NCBI RefSeq assembly: GCF_947495025.1
Contig: NZ_CANLXG010000001.1
Coordinates: forward strand, 186,001-250,000
Direction of reading: 5' to 3'
Length of the DNA stretch: 64,000 nt
Source: an uncultured Roseobacter sp.
GTDB taxonomy: Bacteria > Pseudomonadota > Alphaproteobacteria > Rhodobacterales > Rhodobacteraceae
Both the position numbers and the translations under genes were made by a program. Below are positions 25,111 through 34,600 of the stretch, one piece after another. The notes under the pieces were generated by a model. It worked only from the letters and a program-made list of their open reading frames with translations. It did no database searches and was not told the origin of the DNA. Numbering within the stretch: the first letter of the stretch is position 1; each line of letters starts with the position of its first letter.

Positions 25111-26204
25111 CTACGGTAATCACGCGATACTTCGACAGCGCATCCCAGGCACGTGAGGTCTGGCACGAACTTTTGCACCGGGAACGGTTTCCGCTGAGAA
25201 TTCTGAGCATGCACGAGTCGGCCGACGGGCTGGTGGAAACGCTCACCGGCATGCAGATCCCGGAAAAAACGGCCAAAGCCTATCAGGACAGAATGGCAGA
25301 TGGTGGTGCAGTGATCATGGTCCGGGCAGGCTACAAGCCTCTTGGCGTTGCCAAAATCACGCGCGAGCTTACCGCCCGGATGGGTGCTGCCGACATGGGC
25401 GATCTGGTTCAGGAGGCGAAAATCGCTGATGACCGGCCGCCCACCAGCAGTGTGCTGCGTGATCACCGCCATTTCCTGTACCGGCCCCGCGACCCGTACA
25501 GCACGTCACATCACATGGCTGACTGGCCGATTGGCCTGATCAGTCGCCGCAAGCCTTTCAAAGAAATGGTTTTCGAACCACACCAGCGGATGGCAAACTG
25601 GCCGATCGACCTTTTGCTGCCGGGCAACAAACGCTACGGTCGCTTCCCGTTCGATTATCTGATCCCGGGTCACAGGTTCCAGGCAAAGTTTCCCTTCGGC
25701 CACCTGGTCCGGCATGACAAACGCTATGGTCGTTTTCCCTTTGGCCTGCTCGTGCCGCATACCAGACGCTACGGGCGCTTCCCCTTCGGCTTCCTGGTGC
25801 CACATGCCAAACGCTACGGGCGGTTCCCGTTTGATCTGCTGATCAAGGGCGGCAAACGCATGGCAAGCTGGCCGTTCCCGCTGCTGATCAATGGTAAGCA
25901 GGGTAAGAACGCCCTGATCCCGGGGCACAGATACCAGGCGAAATTCCCTTTTGATCACCTTGTGCCGCACAGCAAACGATACGGGCGTTTCCCTTTTGGT
26001 TTCCTTGTGCCCCACAACCGCCGCTATGGCCGCTTCCCCTTCGGGCTGCTGGTGCCGGGCCATAAATTTATGGCGAAGTTCCCGTTTGGGCACATCGTTC
26101 CGGGACACAAACACTATGCCAAATTCCCGTTCGGTCATATTGTGCCCGGCCACAAATATATGGCCAACTTTATTCTGCCGCACACAAAGACCAAAGCAGG
26201 CTAG
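25107..26204 (+). CDS. Unknown protein with N-terminal YflT-like domain and fourteen 15-residue repeats
   Basis: A 365-residue basic protein translationally coupled to pucC. Residues 1-95 (ITRYFDSASQAREVWHELLH, then MQIPEKTAKAYQDRMADGGA, VIMVRAG) resemble the YflT general-stress-protein fold. Residues 135-360 are fourteen units on a 15-residue period, typified by KRYGRFPFGLLVPHT: two basic residues, Tyr or Met, Gly or Ala, a basic residue, Phe/Trp-Pro-Phe, Gly or Asp, three hydrophobics, Pro, then Gly/His. The invariant Pro falls at 141, 166, 181, 196, 211, 226, 241, 256, 281, 296, 311, 326 and 341; two spacings are 25 instead of 15. There is no signal peptide or membrane helix. Function unknown; its operon suggests LH2 assembly. 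Confidence 0.85.
   Translation: MTTVITRYFDSASQAREVWHELLHRERFPLRILSMHESADGLVETLTGMQIPEKTAKAYQDRMADGGAVIMVRAGYKPLGVAKITRELTARMGAADMGDLVQEAKIADDRPPTSSVLRDHRHFLYRPRDPYSTSHHMADWPIGLISRRKPFKEMVFEPHQRMANWPIDLLLPGNKRYGRFPFDYLIPGHRFQAKFPFGHLVRHDKRYGRFPFGLLVPHTRRYGRFPFGFLVPHAKRYGRFPFDLLIKGGKRMASWPFPLLINGKQGKNALIPGHRYQAKFPFDHLVPHSKRYGRFPFGFLVPHNRRYGRFPFGLLVPGHKFMAKFPFGHIVPGHKHYAKFPFGHIVPGHKYMANFILPHTKTKAG
25509..26186 (+). repeat. In-frame 45-bp tandem coding repeat, 14 units
   Basis: This is the DNA of the 15-residue protein repeats. Copies such as AAACGCTACGGGCGSTTCCC vary at third positions, so the protein pattern is conserved more than the DNA. There are 10-codon insertions after unit 1 and unit 8. 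Unit 14 is degenerate (FILPHT). Confidence 0.85.
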
Positions 26205-26216
26205 GTAAAAAAGACC

Positions 26217-26246
26217 CTGAGAGCGCCGATGACCCGGCGGTCTCAG
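26217..26246. terminator. Hairpin downstream of the puc operon
   Basis: CTGAGA and CGCCG pair with CGGCG and TCTCAG around one mismatch, with a 6-base loop. A run of six A residues lies on its plus-strand 5' side, so a T-run would follow it only on the minus strand. It may still end or protect the puc transcript. Confidence 0.5.
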
Positions 26247-26477
26247 AATGCTGTCGCTGTCGCCGTCAGGGCGACCGGATATCCGGATCATCTTCATGTT
26301 TGGCGCCGCACCGGCTCTCCGGTCCGGTGCGGCAGTTTCCGTTCCGAAATGCCATCCGCGCCGTTGCCATTGCCTGCTGGAATCGCCATGTTGGCCGGGA
26401 CAGCCGCCCGGACGGGACACAGAGATGTCTGCAGGCTCCGGCCGGACAAATGATCCGAAAACAGCAGGGTTGCAGAT

Positions 26478-27335
26478 ATGAGATACGAAAGACCGGAAAG
26501 CCTCGATCAGGCTTCCGCGATGCTCGCCGCCGAGGCTGGCATCGCCCGCATTCTGGCCGGCGGCACGGATGTGCTGGTGCAGATGAAATCAGAGGTCGTA
26601 GAGCCGGATCTGATTGTTGATCTCAAGCATCTTGATGGTATGCGCGATATCCGCGCCGAAGACGGCGGATTTCGCATTGGTGCGGCGGTCTCGGGCGCTG
26701 AACTGAACGAGCATGAAGGCGTTTGTGCGCTCTGGCCTGGTGTCGCCGAAGCGCTGGACCTTATCGGGTCAACGCAGGTGCAGGGGCGGGCCACGATGAT
26801 CGGCAACCTGTGCAACGGCTCGCCTGCGGCAGACAGTGTGCCTGCGCTCTTTGCTGCTGACGCCGTGGTGCGCGTGCACGGACCCGAAGGTGTTCGCGAT
26901 GTGCCGGTGCAGGAAATCCCCAAAGGGCCGGGGAAAACATCGCTCGGTCGTGGCGACATTATCACGTCGGTGTTCCTTCCTGCGCGCCCGGAGGGTTCGG
27001 GCGATGCCTATCTGCGGTTTATTCCGCGCACAGAGATGGATATCGCGGTGGCCAGCGCCGGCGTCAGCCTGACGGTGGACGCAAACGGTGTGATCACGAC
27101 GGCCCGCGTCGCGGTGGGAGCTGTCGCGCCGACAGTACGCCTGGCAGATGCTGCAGCCGATGCCATCGTCGGAACCGACCTGAACGCGGGTGCTGTCACG
27201 GCGCTCAGAGCCGCGGTTGAGGCCGTATGCAGCCCGATTGACGACAAACGGGGTACGGTTGCGTTCCGGACCAGCACGGCGGGTGTTCTCGCGCAAAGAG
27301 CGGCAGCGGTCGCCTATGACCGGGCCCGGGGGTAA
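26478..27335 (+). CDS. Molybdenum hydroxylase FAD-binding (medium) subunit
   Basis: A 285-residue CoxM/XdhB-like protein. The FAD-binding motifs are ARILAGGTDVLVQMK near residue 22 and STQVQGRATMIGNLCNGSPA near residue 97; a C-terminal CO-dehydrogenase flavoprotein domain ends with TVAFRTSTAGVLAQRAA. It passes electrons from the iron-sulfur subunit to an acceptor. First gene of the order M-S-L-MoaD, beginning about 270 bases after the repeat protein. Substrate unknown. Confidence 0.88.
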   Translation: MRYERPESLDQASAMLAAEAGIARILAGGTDVLVQMKSEVVEPDLIVDLKHLDGMRDIRAEDGGFRIGAAVSGAELNEHEGVCALWPGVAEALDLIGSTQVQGRATMIGNLCNGSPAADSVPALFAADAVVRVHGPEGVRDVPVQEIPKGPGKTSLGRGDIITSVFLPARPEGSGDAYLRFIPRTEMDIAVASAGVSLTVDANGVITTARVAVGAVAPTVRLADAAADAIVGTDLNAGAVTALRAAVEAVCSPIDDKRGTVAFRTSTAGVLAQRAAAVAYDRARG

Positions 27336-27338
27336 TCC

Positions 27339-27815
27339 ATGAAAAAAATACATGTTTCGACAACGATTAACGGTGATGAGACCGAATTTGTCTGCGCCCC
27401 GGACGAGACATTGCTGGATGTGCTGCGCGACAGGCTGATGCTGACCGGCGCGAAAGAAGGCTGCGGTACTGGCGACTGCGGGGCGTGCAGCGTGACAGTG
27501 AACGGGCGTCTGGTCTGTTCCTGCCTGATGCTGGGGGCCGAAGCCGAAGGGACCGAGATTGGCACCATCGAGGGGATGGCCGATGGCGATAACCTGCACG
27601 TGCTGCAGCGGGTATTCATCGAAAAAGCCGCCCTGCAATGCGGGATCTGCACGCCGGGCATTCTGGTGGCCGCCCGGGCGCTGCTTGAGAAAAACCCTGA
27701 TCCGACAGAGACAGAGATCCGTTTCTGGCTGGCGGGAAACCTGTGTCGCTGTACCGGATATGACAAGATTATCAAGGCAGTACAGATCGCAGCTGAAGAG
27801 ATGAGGAGCGCGTAA
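27339..27815 (+). CDS. Molybdenum hydroxylase 2Fe-2S (small) subunit
   Basis: A 158-residue protein with two iron-sulfur domains. The plant-ferredoxin-like cluster has Cys42, Cys47, Cys50 and Cys62 region (KEGCGTGDCGACSVTVNG), and the helical [2Fe-2S] domain has Cys101, Cys104, Cys136 and Cys138 (QCGICTPGILVAAR, NLCRCTGYDKI). It starts three bases after the FAD subunit and ends one base before the large subunit. Confidence 0.92.
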   Translation: MKKIHVSTTINGDETEFVCAPDETLLDVLRDRLMLTGAKEGCGTGDCGACSVTVNGRLVCSCLMLGAEAEGTEIGTIEGMADGDNLHVLQRVFIEKAALQCGICTPGILVAARALLEKNPDPTETEIRFWLAGNLCRCTGYDKIIKAVQIAAEEMRSA

Positions 27816-27816
27816 G

Positions 27817-30060
27817 ATGGCATTTGATGCAGGACAGGAGCGCCGGTTCAAAGTTGTGGGTCAGCGGGTAGAGCGGCCTGATGGCATTGAGAAGGTCACC
27901 GGCAAGGCGCTTTACGGTGCGGACATGACGGCGCCGGGCATGCTTTTTGGCCGCATTCTGCGCAGCCCGCATGCGCATGCGCGGATTGTGTCCATCGACA
28001 CCTCGGCTGCCGAAGCGCTCAAAGGCGTCAAGGCCGTCGTGACAGGCGCTGACCTTGTGCATCCGGAGGATGAGGGGCTCGCGGATATCGCGGACAACTG
28101 CCTGGCGGGCGAAAAGGTGCTCTATGATGGTCACGCTGTCGCGGCAGTTGCGGCGGTGGACAAGGCAACGGCGCGTGACGCGATCCGCCTGATCCGTGTC
28201 GAATACGAGGTTCTGCCCCATGTGACCGACGTTGATGCTGCGATGGCGCCCGACGCACCTGTAGTGCAGAGCGGCCGCGCGGACGAATCCGTTGGCGAGG
28301 GCTTTTCGGAAAACGTCACCAGCCATTTTGAGTTCGGTCACGGCGATCTGGACGCAGGTTTTGCCAAAGCAGACCGCATCATCGAACGCAGTTTCACAAC
28401 GGCGGCGACGCACCAGGGCTACATCGAGCCGCACGCCTGTCTGGCCTCGATGGGCCCGGACGGCCGGGGCGATCTGTGGTGCTGCACCCAGGGGCAGTAC
28501 AATGTGCGCAGCATATGCTCGGCCCTCATGGGGATGGACGCAAGCCAGCTGCGCGTCACTGCATCAGAGATCGGCGGCGGTTTTGGCGGCAAAACAACCG
28601 TCTTTATTGAACCTGTCGCGCTGGCGCTGTCGCGCAGATCGGGCCGGCCGGTCAAAATCGTCATGACCCGCGAGGAAGTGTTTCGCGCAACCGGTCCGAC
28701 CGTGTCGTCATCCACGGACGTCAAAATCGGTATGACAAACGAAGGGCGCATCACCGCCGCACAGGCAAAGTTGCGCTATCAGGGCGGGGCGTACCCCTGC
28801 GGCACCGTTGAGTTCGGTGCTCAGTCTGCTTTTGCGGCTTATGATCTGGAAGCGGTGCAGACGCTGGGCTGGAACGTCATGACCAACCGCCCCAAAGAGG
28901 TCGCGTACCGGGCACCCGGCGCACCGATGGCCATCTATGCGGTTGAAAGCGTTGTGGATGAACTCTGTCAGGAACTGGGCCTTGATCCGCTGGACACGCG
29001 TCTGCTGAACGCGGCGCGCAAGGGGACACTCTCGTCCTATGGGCCCACGTTCAACGAGATCGGTCTGGTGGCGACGCTGGAGGCTGCAAAAGCCCATCCG
29101 CATTACAGCGCGCCGCTGGGAGAAAACCAGGGCAGGGGCCTCTCCTGCGGTTTCTGGTTCAACTTCGGCGGCAACACCTGTGTGTCGCTGAACATCAACT
29201 CTGATGGGACTGTCGGTGTGGTCGAGGGCAATCCGGATATCGGTGGCTCGCGCGCGTCGATTTCGATGATGGCAGCCGAAGAGCTTGGCATCCCGTATGA
29301 AAAAGTGCGCACCGTGATTACGGATACAAATTCGCTGGGCTTCAATGATGTGACCGACGGCAGCCGTGTGACATTCGCTGTGGGGCTTGCAACGATCGAA
29401 GCGGCACGTGCGGCGATCCGTGAAATGTGCGCAAGGGTTGCGAAAATCTGGGATATCGACGAAGAGGCGGTCATATGGGAGGACGGTTATGCGCGTCCGT
29501 CGGGCCCCAACGCCGGTGATTTTGAGCCCATGAGTATTGCCGAGATTGCAGCTCTGGCCGACAACACGGGCGGTCCGATTGCGGGCCACCACGAGATCAA
29601 TGCAGATGGTGCCGGCGTCAGTTTCGGTGTGCATCTTGTTGATACCGAGGTGGATCCTGAAACCGGCACCACCAGAGTGCTGCGTTACACGATTTTCCAG
29701 GATGCGGGCAAGGCTGTGCACCCTGACTATGTCGAAGGGCAGATGCAGGGAGGTGCCGTGCAGGGGATCGGCTGGGCGCTGAACGAGGAATATATCTACG
29801 GCGAGGATGGCCGGTTGCAGAACCCGGGTTTTCTTGACTACCGCATACCCGTCGCCTCGGATCTTCCGCCGATTGAGACGGTGATCCTCGAAATTCCAAA
29901 CCCTGGTCACCCCTACGGTGTGCGCGGTGTGGGTGAGACACCGATCGTTCCGCCACTGGCCGCGATCGGCAACGCTGTTTCCCGGGCAACCGGCGTTCGT
30001 CTGACTGACCTGCCGATGTCGCCGCCACGCCTGCTGAAAGCGCTCAGTGCAAAGGCCTGA
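27817..30060 (+). CDS. Molybdenum hydroxylase molybdopterin-binding (large) subunit
   Basis: A 747-residue xanthine-dehydrogenase-family catalytic subunit. It has the a/b hammerhead start (GIEKVTGKALYGADM), the Mo-pterin motif ASEIGGGFGGKTTVFIEPVA, and EVAYRAPGAPMAIYAVES where CO dehydrogenases carry AYRCSFR or AYRGAGR, so it is not a CO dehydrogenase of form I. A late catalytic-glutamate region VRGVGETPIVPPLAAIGNAV is intact. It oxidises an unidentified aldehyde, N-heterocycle or aromatic compound. Third subunit in the operon. Confidence 0.9.
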   Translation: MAFDAGQERRFKVVGQRVERPDGIEKVTGKALYGADMTAPGMLFGRILRSPHAHARIVSIDTSAAEALKGVKAVVTGADLVHPEDEGLADIADNCLAGEKVLYDGHAVAAVAAVDKATARDAIRLIRVEYEVLPHVTDVDAAMAPDAPVVQSGRADESVGEGFSENVTSHFEFGHGDLDAGFAKADRIIERSFTTAATHQGYIEPHACLASMGPDGRGDLWCCTQGQYNVRSICSALMGMDASQLRVTASEIGGGFGGKTTVFIEPVALALSRRSGRPVKIVMTREEVFRATGPTVSSSTDVKIGMTNEGRITAAQAKLRYQGGAYPCGTVEFGAQSAFAAYDLEAVQTLGWNVMTNRPKEVAYRAPGAPMAIYAVESVVDELCQELGLDPLDTRLLNAARKGTLSSYGPTFNEIGLVATLEAAKAHPHYSAPLGENQGRGLSCGFWFNFGGNTCVSLNINSDGTVGVVEGNPDIGGSRASISMMAAEELGIPYEKVRTVITDTNSLGFNDVTDGSRVTFAVGLATIEAARAAIREMCARVAKIWDIDEEAVIWEDGYARPSGPNAGDFEPMSIAEIAALADNTGGPIAGHHEINADGAGVSFGVHLVDTEVDPETGTTRVLRYTIFQDAGKAVHPDYVEGQMQGGAVQGIGWALNEEYIYGEDGRLQNPGFLDYRIPVASDLPPIETVILEIPNPGHPYGVRGVGETPIVPPLAAIGNAVSRATGVRLTDLPMSPPRLLKALSAKA

Positions 30061-30063
30061 GCC

Positions 30064-30309
30064 GTGGTCAGGGTAAAACTCTGGGGATCGCTGCGCAGTC
30101 TGGCAGATGGCCAGGAAATCGTTGAGGTTGAGGCCAGTAATCTGCGGCAGGTTCTCGACCAGCTCGAGGCAAAGCACCCCGGCCTGAAACCCCGGATCAG
30201 GCGGGGTGTGTCCTTTGCCCTGGATGGTGTGATCTACCGCGATGCCTGGTTCACAAAGGTGGACGACAACAGCGAACTGGTGCTGATGCCTTATATGGTC
30301 GGCGGCTGA
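30064..30309 (+). CDS. MoaD/ThiS-family sulfur-carrier-like protein, 81 aa
   Basis: A small beta-grasp protein starting at GTG 30064, MVRVKLWGSLRSLADGQEIV, and ending VLMPYMVGG. The terminal Gly-Gly is the thiocarboxylate site of MoaD and ThiS. It begins three bases after the large subunit, so it is part of this operon. It could serve molybdopterin sulfur transfer dedicated to this enzyme, or be a modifier of it. No MoaE was seen near it. Confidence 0.8.
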   Translation: MVRVKLWGSLRSLADGQEIVEVEASNLRQVLDQLEAKHPGLKPRIRRGVSFALDGVIYRDAWFTKVDDNSELVLMPYMVGG

Positions 30310-30415
30310 AACGCTTTCTGCAGGATGTGACAGGCTGATCCGTTTCCGGACGCAGGTTTTTTCTGTCAAATCAATGGGGCAGGGGATATGCCTGTTGTAA
30401 AGACAGGGGGCATCT

Positions 30416-31660
30416 ATGAAATTTGCGCTGATTCCGATTTTTACCGCAATCTGGACTGTTGCCGCGACGGCGCAGGACACGCCGGGCCAGCCGCCGCGGC
30501 CAGCCAAGGTGATCACCGTAGAAGAAAGCGCCAGAGTAATCGAACGGCGCTATCCGGCCATCGTGCAGTCTTCTCAGGAGGCGGTCCTGTCTTTCAAAGT
30601 GTCTGGCGAGGTGGTCGAACTGCCGGTGCGTGGGGCCATGAACGTGTCGAGGGGGGATGTGATCGCAAAGCTCGACCAGCGTGCGTTTACTGAAGCAGTG
30701 GCGCAACTGGAAAGCCAGCGGGATCAGGCGGTTGCCCAGCTTCAGATCCTGCGCAGTGGCGCGCGGGACGAAGAAGTTGCAGCTCTGGAGGCTGATGTTT
30801 CAGCCGCTCAGGCACAGGTCGATCAGGCGCAGGACCAGCTTGAACGGACACGTCAGCTGGCCGAACGCGGCGTGGTCTCGGAAGCGCGGCTGGAACAGGA
30901 TGATGCCGCAGCACAGGTCGCCCGTGCCGCACTGCAGGCCGCACTGGAACAGCTTGCCATCGGGCGGGCCGGGGGGCGCGAGGAGGACATTGCAGCTGCC
31001 GAAGCGGTGATCCGCGGGCTTGACAGCCAGCTGCGCACAGCGCGCGACAACCTTGATGATGCCACATTGCGCGCACCGTTTGACGGCATCATTGCGCGGC
31101 GGGACATCGACAACTTCACCAATGTTTCAGCCGGCCAGAGCGTTGTACTGCTTCAGGCGCTGGACACCGTTGATCTGGCATTTGATGTGCCCGGTCCCGA
31201 TGTTCTGATCTGGAGTTCGCGCGAGAATGTGAATTCGCAGGTACTGCTGGAGGCGCGCCCGGGCCAGGCCATACCGTCTGAACTGGTCGAGTTCTCGACA
31301 CAGGCGGATCTCGGCACACAGACCTATCGGGCGCGCGTCGGCATCACGGTTCCCGAAGGTGCGCAGGTGCTGCCCGGTATGGTCGGCACCGTGATCGTAT
31401 CGACCGACGAAGAGGTCTCTGCCCTGATCCGCATCCCGTTTTCCGCCGTCGGGACCGAAACCGATGCCAGCACATTTGTCTGGATCGTCGATGAGAATGA
31501 TCAGTCCGTTGCAGCGCGCCCCGTCACGCTGGGCGACGTTGAAGGCGATGAAGTGGACGTGGTCGACGGCCTTTCGCCCGGAGAAACCATCGTGACGGCG
31601 GGGGTTTCCTATCTGCGGGAGGGCGCGGTGATCCGGCCGGTTTCCCGGATCGGGGAATAA
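30416..31660 (+). CDS. RND efflux membrane-fusion protein
   Basis: A 414-residue periplasmic adaptor. Residues 1-20 are a Sec signal peptide without a lipobox Cys. A barrel-sandwich domain (VLSFKVSGEVVELPVRGAMN) surrounds a long coiled coil at about 100-205 rich in Ala, Gln and Glu, and is followed by LRAPFDGIIARRDIDNFTNV. It links the inner-membrane pump to an outer-membrane channel; no TolC-like gene is present here. The pump gene starts four bases after its stop. Confidence 0.9.
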   Translation: MKFALIPIFTAIWTVAATAQDTPGQPPRPAKVITVEESARVIERRYPAIVQSSQEAVLSFKVSGEVVELPVRGAMNVSRGDVIAKLDQRAFTEAVAQLESQRDQAVAQLQILRSGARDEEVAALEADVSAAQAQVDQAQDQLERTRQLAERGVVSEARLEQDDAAAQVARAALQAALEQLAIGRAGGREEDIAAAEAVIRGLDSQLRTARDNLDDATLRAPFDGIIARRDIDNFTNVSAGQSVVLLQALDTVDLAFDVPGPDVLIWSSRENVNSQVLLEARPGQAIPSELVEFSTQADLGTQTYRARVGITVPEGAQVLPGMVGTVIVSTDEEVSALIRIPFSAVGTETDASTFVWIVDENDQSVAARPVTLGDVEGDEVDVVDGLSPGETIVTAGVSYLREGAVIRPVSRIGE

Positions 31661-31664
31661 GCAC

Positions 31665-34600
31665 ATGGATCTTGCCCGCTTCGCTATTGAAAAGCGCCTG
31701 ATCTCGGCGCTGGCTACGGTTCTCATCCTGCTGGGTGGATATTTCGCCTATACAGCCCTGCCGCGCTTTGAGGACCCCGAGTTCATCATCCGCCAGGCTC
31801 AGATCATCACGCCTTATCCCGGTGCCAGTGCCGAGGAGGTCGTCGGTGAGGTCACCGAAGTGGTGGAGAACGCGCTCCAGCAGCTTTCCGGTGTTGATGA
31901 GGTCACATCCGTATCCTCGCCCGGGCGCAGTACAGTCAAGATTGAGTTCACAATTGCCTCGACCAAGACACGTGATCAGCTGGCGCAGAAATTCACACAG
32001 ATGCGCGCCAAGATCAGTGATATTGCCGGGGATCTGCCGCCCAACGCCCTGCCGAGCATTGTTTATGACGATTTTGGCGATGTTTATGCGCTCTATTTTG
32101 CGATTGTCGGAGACGACTATTCGCTGAGCGAGCTTTATGAATACGGCAAGGATCTGCAGCGCGACCTGGTGACAGTTGATGGCGTATCCAAGGTGGTCCT
32201 GAGCGGCGTTCAGGAAGAAGTCATCTATGTTGAATATGCACCAGCGCGTCTGATCGAACTGGGGCTGGCGCCTTCGCAGATCGCCAACCTGCTGGAGGGT
32301 CAGAACCTCGTGACGCCTGGCGGGTCAGTACAGGCCGGGCCTGCCCGGCTGACTGTACGCGCGCCGGCCGCTGTGGATTCCATCCAAGCCATCGAGAATC
32401 TTGTGATCGCAAATCCGCAGAACGGCGCAACTTTCCGCCTGTCTGACATCGCAGAGGTATCGCGCGGGTTTGTCGAGCCCGCAGCAAGCCTGCTCTATCG
32501 CAACGGGCGGCCCGCGATCGGTCTCGGGGTGTCCAATAATATTGGCGGAAACGTCGTGAACATGGGCGATCTGGTCAAGGAGCGCATGGCCGAACTGATC
32601 TCCGAGCGGCCCATCGGGATGGATGTCGAGACGATCTCTGACCAGTCCTCGTCGGTTCGGGTGTCGGTCAATGACTTTGTGATGAACGTGGTGCTTGCGC
32701 TGGCCATCGTCGTGGGCACGCTGCTTATCTTCATGGGGCTGCGGTCGGGCATCCTGATGGGAGGTATTCTGCTGATCACTGTCGCGGGCACGCTTCTGGG
32801 AATGTATCTTTACGGCCTCGATATGCAGCGGATCTCGCTGGGTGCTCTGATCATTGCGCTTGGCATGCTGGTGGATAACGCGATTGTGGTGGTTGAGGGA
32901 ACGCTGGTACGTGTTCAGGCCGGAGAAAGCCCGGAGGATGCATCCATTGCGGTTGTGAACCAGACAAAATGGCCGCTTCTGGGCGGTACGATTGTCGGCT
33001 TTCTGGCCTTTTCGCCGATCGGTTTTTCACCCGATAACACCGGAGAATACGCAGGCAGCCTGTTCTGGACTGTCAGCATTGCCCTGCTGTTTTCCTGGCT
33101 GGTCGCCATCTGGCTGACGCCCTATTACTGCACGTTGCTGCTCAAACCCGGAAAGGAGACGGAAAAGGGTGAAAACATCATCCTGCGTGGCTACCGTGTC
33201 TTTCTGAACAGGGCCATCCGGATCCGCTGGATCACTGTCGCCATCGTTGTGGGCCTTTTTGCTTCTGCTCTCGCGATGTTCTCGCAGGTGCCGCCCGGCT
33301 TTTTTCCCGCCTCTACGCGTGAGCAGTTCGTGGTCGACTATTTCCTGCCCGAAGGTGCGGATATTTCCGTTACTGAGGCGAACATAAGTGAGATCGCGGC
33401 TCATATCCGTGAACTCCCGGGTGTGACAGGAACGAATACCACAATCGGGCAGGGGCATACCCGCTTTATGCTGACATACGAGGCTGCCGACGCAAGCTCT
33501 GCCTATGCGCAGATCCTTGTCGATGTAGAGGAATTTGCGCAGATCGCCGGTCTTGTCAGCGAAGTCCAGCCCTGGATCGACGAAAATTTCCCGGCAGCAA
33601 ACGCAAAGGTCTGGAAGTTCATGCTCGGCCCCGGTGGCGGTGCCAAGATCGAAGCGCGTTTTTATGGAAATGATCCGGCCGTCCTGCGCGATCTTGCCGC
33701 TCAGGCCAAACAGGTTATGGCGGATTATGGTGCAATTGCCATCAAGGATGACTGGGGCGAGCTGCGCCCTGTGATCAGGCCGGTTATCAATACCGAAAAC
33801 GCACGGCGTCTGGGGCTGACCCAGGGCGAGATTGTTTCAGCGATCTATGGCCATATGAACGGTACGCGTATCGGCACCTACCGCGAGGCGGAAGAGCTGC
33901 GTCCGATCATTATGCGGCCCTTTGAACCCGAGCGTGACGATGCAGCACGCCTGCAGGACGTACAGATCTTCAGCCAAGTCGCCGGTACTTATGTGCCTGT
34001 GGCGCAGGTCGTCGACGAGTTCCGGCTCGTCTATGAGGCCGGAAATCTGCAGCGGTTTGACCGGCAGCTGGGTATCACGGCGCAATCGGACAATGCGGAG
34101 GGCGTTCTGTCGGGCGATCTGTTTGAACAGGTGCGCGGACCGATCGAGGCAATAGAACTGCCACCCGGGTATACCATGAGCTGGGAAGGCGAATACGGCA
34201 GCAGTGCCGAGGCCAACGAAGGTCTTGCCGCGACAATGCCGCTCGGATTTGGTGCAATGATCATCGTGGTGTTGTTGCTCTTCAATGCCATGCGTCAGCC
34301 ACTTATCATCTGGCTGACGGTGCCTCTGGCGCTGATTGGCGTGATCTGGGGGCTGGCATTGTCCGGTACGGCCATGGAGTTCATGGCGATCCTCGGCGTG
34401 CTGTCTCTTGCGGGCATGCTGATCAAAAACGCAATCGTGCTGATCGATGAGACCGACAGTCAGATCGGCCAGGGCAAAGAACGCCTGCAGGCCGTTGTGG
34501 ATGCCGCGGTCAGCAGGGTGCGGCCTGTGGCGCTTGGCGTTCTGACCACTGTGCTGGGGGTGATCCCGCTGTTGTGGGACCCGTTCTTCAAATCACTGGC

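Noticed and set aside
25509..26186. Regular 45-base repeats that could suggest a CRISPR array
   Set aside because: The repeats are continuous, without unique spacers, all in one open frame, and vary at codon third positions; they are protein-coding.
25506..26420. A 304-codon minus-strand frame opposite the repeat protein
   Set aside because: Its repeats are only the antisense image of the 15-residue units; no ribosome site and no promoter were seen.
27817..30060. Aerobic carbon monoxide dehydrogenase large subunit
   Set aside because: The active-site loop reads AYRAPGAP rather than AYRCSFR, and no coxD/E/F-type genes are adjacent.
28708..30516. A 602-codon minus-strand open frame
   Set aside because: It lies antisense to the molybdopterin subunit and the MoaD-like gene, and is rich in His/Arg/Cys as expected of antisense reading.
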